Positions 60,984-64,000 of a stretch of DNA of 64,000 nucleotides are shown here, one piece after another. The DNA is from Paenibacillus lignilyticus. GTDB taxonomy: Bacteria > Bacillota > Bacilli > Paenibacillales > Paenibacillaceae. The notes beneath the pieces are model-generated. The model made no database searches and was not told where the DNA came from. It saw only the letters and a program-made list of their open reading frames with translations. Every line of letters begins with the position of its first letter. Positions within the stretch are counted from its first letter, which is position 1. The position numbers and the translations under genes are program-made. Where the stretch lies: NCBI RefSeq assembly GCF_017942085.1, contig NZ_JAGKSP010000020.1:16253-80252 (forward strand). Reading direction: 5' to 3'.

Positions 60984-61307
60984 ATGAAACAAACCGATAA
61001 ACTATTTTTGCGTACGGAGAATCAGGAAGGCAAATGTATCGTTTATGTCGGAGGCGAGCTGGATTTGGAATCCGCCGTTCATATGCGTGCAGTCATGACT
61101 CCACTGATTGAACTGACTGATCGAGAGCTAACACTTAATTTGCGCGAGCTCCGTTATGTGGATAGTACCGGCATCGGCATTCTCGTGTCCGTGCTGAAAG
61201 CCAGACATGCCAAACAAGCACCTTTTAGCGTGGAAGCTGTTCCTCCTCATATTCGCAAGCTGTTCGATATGACGGGCATCACTCCATTTTTACTCAAACA
61301 AGCCTAA
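60984..61307 (+). CDS. rsbV: Anti-sigma-B factor antagonist RsbV
   Basis: A 107-residue STAS-domain protein. The conserved phosphorylation site is the Ser of YVDSTGIGILVSVLK. Unphosphorylated RsbV binds RsbW and frees SigB. AGGAG lies about 9 bases before ATG 60984. No RsbU/RsbP phosphatase or RsbX gene is next to it, unlike in Bacillus, so the activating input must be elsewhere. Confidence 0.92.
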   Translation: MKQTDKLFLRTENQEGKCIVYVGGELDLESAVHMRAVMTPLIELTDRELTLNLRELRYVDSTGIGILVSVLKARHAKQAPFSVEAVPPHIRKLFDMTGITPFLLKQA

Positions 61308-61340
61308 TTCGTAATTGCCGCAGAAAGGGACGAGAGCATA

Positions 61341-61820
61341 ATGAACATAAAAGTCGAAGAAGTAATCACCTTGCAGGTGCCGGCTTCGGCGGAATATATT
61401 GACCTGGTTCGATTAACTCTCTATGGATTAGCTGTCAAAATCGGCTTCTCCTACGAGGAAATCGAGGATATGAAAGTGGCGGTATCCGAGGCGTGTAACA
61501 ATGCGGTTCTCTACGCATACGGCGACCTGGGCACGGGGGAGGCCGCTCCTGTTCCACAGCCGGCGCCGCGGATTGAGGTGCGCTTCATTAAGAAGAACGA
61601 TGCCCTCTCCATTATCGTCAAAGATGATGGCCGCAGCTTTGATGCGTCAGCCGCAGCCGCACGTGCCAAGCCGGTAGACGGAAAGTCGATCGATGAACTC
61701 CAAGCAGGCGGACTTGGCCTGTTCTTGATGCAAGCCTTGATGGATGACGTGGAAGTGAACAGTGAAACCGGAACGGAAGTGGTTCTTACCAAGCGCCTAG
61801 TAAAGAGCGGTGAAATGTGA
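61341..61820 (+). CDS. rsbW: Anti-sigma-B factor / serine kinase RsbW
   Basis: A 159-residue GHKL-type kinase. The N-box is in VSEACNNAVLYAYG and the G-boxes in VKDDGRSFD and GGLGLFLMQALMDDV. It binds SigB and phosphorylates RsbV. An insertion with Pro/Ala (GEAAPVPQPAPR) lies between N- and G-boxes. Its TGA overlaps the sigB ATG by one base. Confidence 0.92.
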   Translation: MNIKVEEVITLQVPASAEYIDLVRLTLYGLAVKIGFSYEEIEDMKVAVSEACNNAVLYAYGDLGTGEAAPVPQPAPRIEVRFIKKNDALSIIVKDDGRSFDASAAAARAKPVDGKSIDELQAGGLGLFLMQALMDDVEVNSETGTEVVLTKRLVKSGEM

Positions 61821-62596
61821 TGAGCGCGCAGCCGGTTAAGCAGCCCAAGCCCTCAAGCATGGAACTTATTATGGCTTATCAAAGCGATCCGACGAACGAT
61901 ATCGCCGAACAGCTCATCGCCCATTACGAGTCTATGGTTCGAATGGCCGCCGGTAAAATCTCGCGAAACCGCCCCGATCTGTACGAGGATTTAATGCAGG
62001 TGGGCCAGATTGCGCTGCTTCGTTTATTCGGCCAATTCGACAGCTCCCTCGGTGTGCAGTTTGAGCCTTACGCCATGAAGAGTATCATCGGGCATATGAA
62101 AAATTATTTACGCGATAAGTCGTGGTATGTTCAGGTCCCTCGCCGTATTAAGGAAAAAGGGATCGCCGTTCAGCAAGCGATCGATGAGCTGACCGTGAAG
62201 CTTGAACGCTCTCCGAGAATCGAAGAAATCGCGGAGATCATGTCGCTGTCCGTGGAGGAAACGACTGAGATTCTGGCAGGCCGCGAGCTCTATCATTACG
62301 TCTCGCTGGACACACCGATTTCCGATGATGACAATACGTCGTCGCTCGGTGATTTGCTCGGTTCGGATTCCAATGATTTTGAAAATATTGATCGAAGGCT
62401 CGATCTGCAGGCTGCACTCTCGCAGCTGAAGCCCGAGGAGCAGAAAGTATTGCTGCTCGCTTATCAGGAGGGGCTCCCCCAGCGACAGATCGCGGATCAG
62501 CTTGGCATCTCACAGATGAGCATTTCCCGAATACAGCGGCGTGCGATCGATAAATTAAAGCAGCTGCTGCATGAGCATCATGAGCAGGAAGAGTAG
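61820..62596 (+). CDS. sigB: RNA polymerase sigma factor SigB
   Basis: A 258-residue sigma factor of the SigB/SigF/SigG group with region 2 (DLYEDLMQVGQIALLRLFGQFD, FEPYAMKSIIGHMKNYLRD), region 3 and region 4 (LKPEEQKVLLLAYQEGLPQRQIADQLGISQMSISRIQRRAIDKLK). Placement behind rsbV and rsbW and the sigma-B-type promoter in front of rsbV support SigB over a sporulation sigma factor. ATG 61820 overlaps the rsbW stop; a GTG 3 bases earlier is the alternative. Confidence 0.9.
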   Translation: MSAQPVKQPKPSSMELIMAYQSDPTNDIAEQLIAHYESMVRMAAGKISRNRPDLYEDLMQVGQIALLRLFGQFDSSLGVQFEPYAMKSIIGHMKNYLRDKSWYVQVPRRIKEKGIAVQQAIDELTVKLERSPRIEEIAEIMSLSVEETTEILAGRELYHYVSLDTPISDDDNTSSLGDLLGSDSNDFENIDRRLDLQAALSQLKPEEQKVLLLAYQEGLPQRQIADQLGISQMSISRIQRRAIDKLKQLLHEHHEQEE

Positions 62597-62636
62597 AAGC
62601 ACGCTGTAGGCCGAGCAGGATGGCCGCGGCGTGCTT
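62597..62636 (+). terminator. Terminator of the sigB operon
   Basis: AAGCACGC (62597-62604) pairs with GCGTGCTT (62629-62636), followed by TTGTGTTTTT. It begins directly at the sigB stop. Confidence 0.75.
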
Positions 62637-62669
62637 TTGTGTTTTTGGATAAAATTGTCGGCGGCGCAG

Positions 62670-62699
62670 TTGTGCTTCACGCGGGGTTCGCGTTATGAT
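62670..62699 (+). promoter_or_regulatory. Candidate promoter of the CorA-like gene
   Basis: TTGTGC (62670-62675), 18-base spacer, TATGAT (62694-62699), 49 bases before the ATG. Confidence 0.5.
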
Positions 62700-62747
62700 G
62701 GTAACATGTTTAGGTATATGTACGGACAAGCAGGAGGCTTCTAAACC

Positions 62748-64000
62748 ATGATGCATCGGATGCTGCAATTTCCGCAAGCGTGGGAATGGCTCATGCTTCA
62801 CGAACAGCGGCCGGCGGGAACGTCCGGTCTTAGTCGCAGCAGCAAAGCAGCAGTCGATGATGCCAGTTCGGGGGCGCCTGCTACTGCTGCTGCTGAACTG
62901 GCGGCAGAGCTGGCTCACGCGAAACAAGCCGTTGTGCAAGCCCATCCGGAGCTTGCCAGCTGGCTTAATGATGTTATAGGCATTGCACACAATCAAATTA
63001 TCGTGTCTGAGCTTCCGGGCGGTGAAGCTATTTTGCATGGGACCTTGCTGTTTCAGGTGTCTGAGGATGAGACCGACATCCTCCCTTTGCATTTTCACAT
63101 CACCGATCGGAAGCTGGTCACGTATATGTCGGATATGCGTCTGTCCGTTCGGCTGCAGCTGGATCCTTGGCAGGATAAGCTGAACCGCTGTCAGAGTGCG
63201 CCGGAAGGTTTCTTCGCGCTGCTTGGCGCCGTGCTGGAGACGTTCCATGAAGGGCTCGATCGGTTCGAGACGCGGCTCGGCGATTTGGAGCAGAAGATGC
63301 GCAAGTCGAATCGTACCGGCCTGATGAATGTAATCTTCGAGCGGCGCTATGAGCTGCTGCACTGGAGCCACTTGTTCATTCCGATCAAGGAAATTCAAGG
63401 CGCAGCCCGGGAAGCCTTCATGCATACGCTGCTGGAGCAGGAAGAATTCAAACGGATGGAGCTGAAACTCGACCGTATTCACGGGCTCCTCACCCATTAC
63501 GCGATGGAGATCGACACGCTTCTCATGATGGACGATGCCATCTCGAACTTCCGCGGCAACGATATCATGAAGACGTTGACGATCTTCACCGCCCTGTTCA
63601 TGCCGGCCACGGTCATCGGCGCCATCTGGGGCATGAACTTCAAGGAAATCCCTTGGGCCGGTGAGCGCTGGGGATTCGTGACCGTCAGCCTTATGATCGT
63701 CGTAACCACCCTCTTCATCTATTGGTGGTTGTGGCGTAAAGGCTGGACAGGCGATCTGCTGACCGGCCGGCACAAAGGCGATCACGCCGGCATCAGCCCG
63801 CGCGGCGAGGACATGACGCTAGTCGGCGGCGACGATGCGCCGCTGTCGCGGCTTCGCCGAGGCGGCGGCCGCGCTGGCGCGGCGGAGTTTGACTCGGCTC
63901 GGTCGAGATTGGAAGAGCTTACGTCTGAACTCCAGTCTTCGACCTATCTCCTATATCGACTTTTTGTTGATAAAACAGGGAGGGACATGAGAGCAGGGGG
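62748..64000 (+). CDS. CorA-like divalent cation transporter (partial at 3' end)
   Basis: Open from ATG 62748 (AGGAGG about 10 bases upstream) to the window edge without a stop, 417 codons seen. The N-terminal cytoplasmic part is Ala/Ser-rich at first, then helical; the CorA pore segment is present as MPATVIGAIWGMNFKEIP with the GMN selectivity motif, followed by the second membrane helix ending WWLWRKGW. It would carry Mg2+ or a similar ion. After the last helix the frame continues for at least 90 residues rich in Gly/Arg, whereas CorA normally ends a few residues after this helix. Confidence 0.82.
   Translation, partial: MMHRMLQFPQAWEWLMLHEQRPAGTSGLSRSSKAAVDDASSGAPATAAAELAAELAHAKQAVVQAHPELASWLNDVIGIAHNQIIVSELPGGEAILHGTLLFQVSEDETDILPLHFHITDRKLVTYMSDMRLSVRLQLDPWQDKLNRCQSAPEGFFALLGAVLETFHEGLDRFETRLGDLEQKMRKSNRTGLMNVIFERRYELLHWSHLFIPIKEIQGAAREAFMHTLLEQEEFKRMELKLDRIHGLLTHYAMEIDTLLMMDDAISNFRGNDIMKTLTIFTALFMPATVIGAIWGMNFKEIPWAGERWGFVTVSLMIVVTTLFIYWWLWRKGWTGDLLTGRHKGDHAGISPRGEDMTLVGGDDAPLSRLRRGGGRAGAAEFDSARSRLEELTSELQSSTYLLYRLFVDKTGRDMRAG

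Noticed and set aside
62238..63785. Minus-strand open frame of 515 residues across sigB and the CorA-like gene
   Set aside because: It spans two convincingly coded plus-strand genes and the terminator between them; composition rich in His, Arg and Gln marks it as a shadow frame.

Overview
The window looks like chromosomal DNA from a spore-forming Gram-positive of the Paenibacillaceae (a Paenibacillus-like organism). This is inferred from the gene set: a caa3 oxidase cluster ctaCDEFGM in Bacillales order, a YhcN/YlaJ-type spore lipoprotein, rsbV-rsbW-sigB, many AraC/LacI/GntR regulators, LplB/LplC-type sugar importers, strong AGGAGG ribosome binding sites and several GTG/TTG starts. No rRNA, tRNA, CRISPR array, insertion sequence or phage gene was seen.

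Layout. 1-657: end of an MMPL/RND transporter. 836-5141: GntR(YtrA)-controlled ABC operon transcribed leftward, with a palindromic operator over its promoter. 5494-6883: an M24 peptidase-fold protein and two small membrane proteins. 6993-9102: a clan GH-D (GH36-like) glycosidase and an orphan 120-residue protein, both bounded by terminators. 9158-12959: glcF and glcD with a divergent FadR-type regulator. 13019-18810: a sugar operon (DUF4432 epimerase-like protein, DeoR repressor, DhnA-type class I aldolase, Gfo/Idh/MocA oxidoreductase, PfkB kinase, D-lyxose-isomerase-family protein) whose substrate is unknown. 18947-24336: the caa3 cytochrome oxidase operon. 24687-27422: spore lipoprotein, then MarR, DoxX and pirin, resembling an electrophile/quinone stress unit. 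27481-31250: GH4 glycosidase, AraC regulator and SulP transporter. 31424-35169: an enolase-superfamily enzyme and a phytanoyl-CoA-dioxygenase/HEAT-repeat fusion, with a divergent AraC regulator. 35224-40387: ECF sigma factor, its membrane anti-sigma factor and two ABC export modules in one translationally coupled operon. 40545-48458: LacI repressor, GH35 beta-galactosidase and a CUT1 sugar importer. 48459-49513: non-coding DNA with a decayed coding remnant and six copies of a 25-bp motif. 49514-50047: a general stress protein behind a sigma-B-type promoter. 50165-60907: a large leftward operon (two GH127-like proteins, CUT1 importer, PhyH dioxygenase, ManD-like enolase enzyme) with a divergent AraR-type repressor. 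60984-62596: rsbV-rsbW-sigB. 62748-64000: CorA-like transporter running off the edge.

How the genes work together. Most of the window is devoted to finding, importing and breaking down plant-type carbohydrates: four glycosidase loci (GH36-like, GH4, GH35, paired GH127-like), two CUT1 importers lacking their own ATPase (as usual for LplB/LplC systems that share an MsmX-like ATPase), and one soluble sugar pathway. Two loci pair a 2-oxoglutarate-type dioxygenase of the PhyH family with an enolase-superfamily dehydratase/racemase. That pairing, repeated within 20 kb under unrelated regulators, together with the PhyH-HEAT fusion and the GH127-like duplicates, is the most promising undescribed biology here. 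Stress circuitry forms a second theme: sigB and one probable sigma-B target share matching promoter elements, and an ECF sigma factor drives a double ABC transporter.

All assignments come from reading the sequence; no database search or alignment was run. Start sites were chosen by ribosome binding site position and often differ from the longest open frame.
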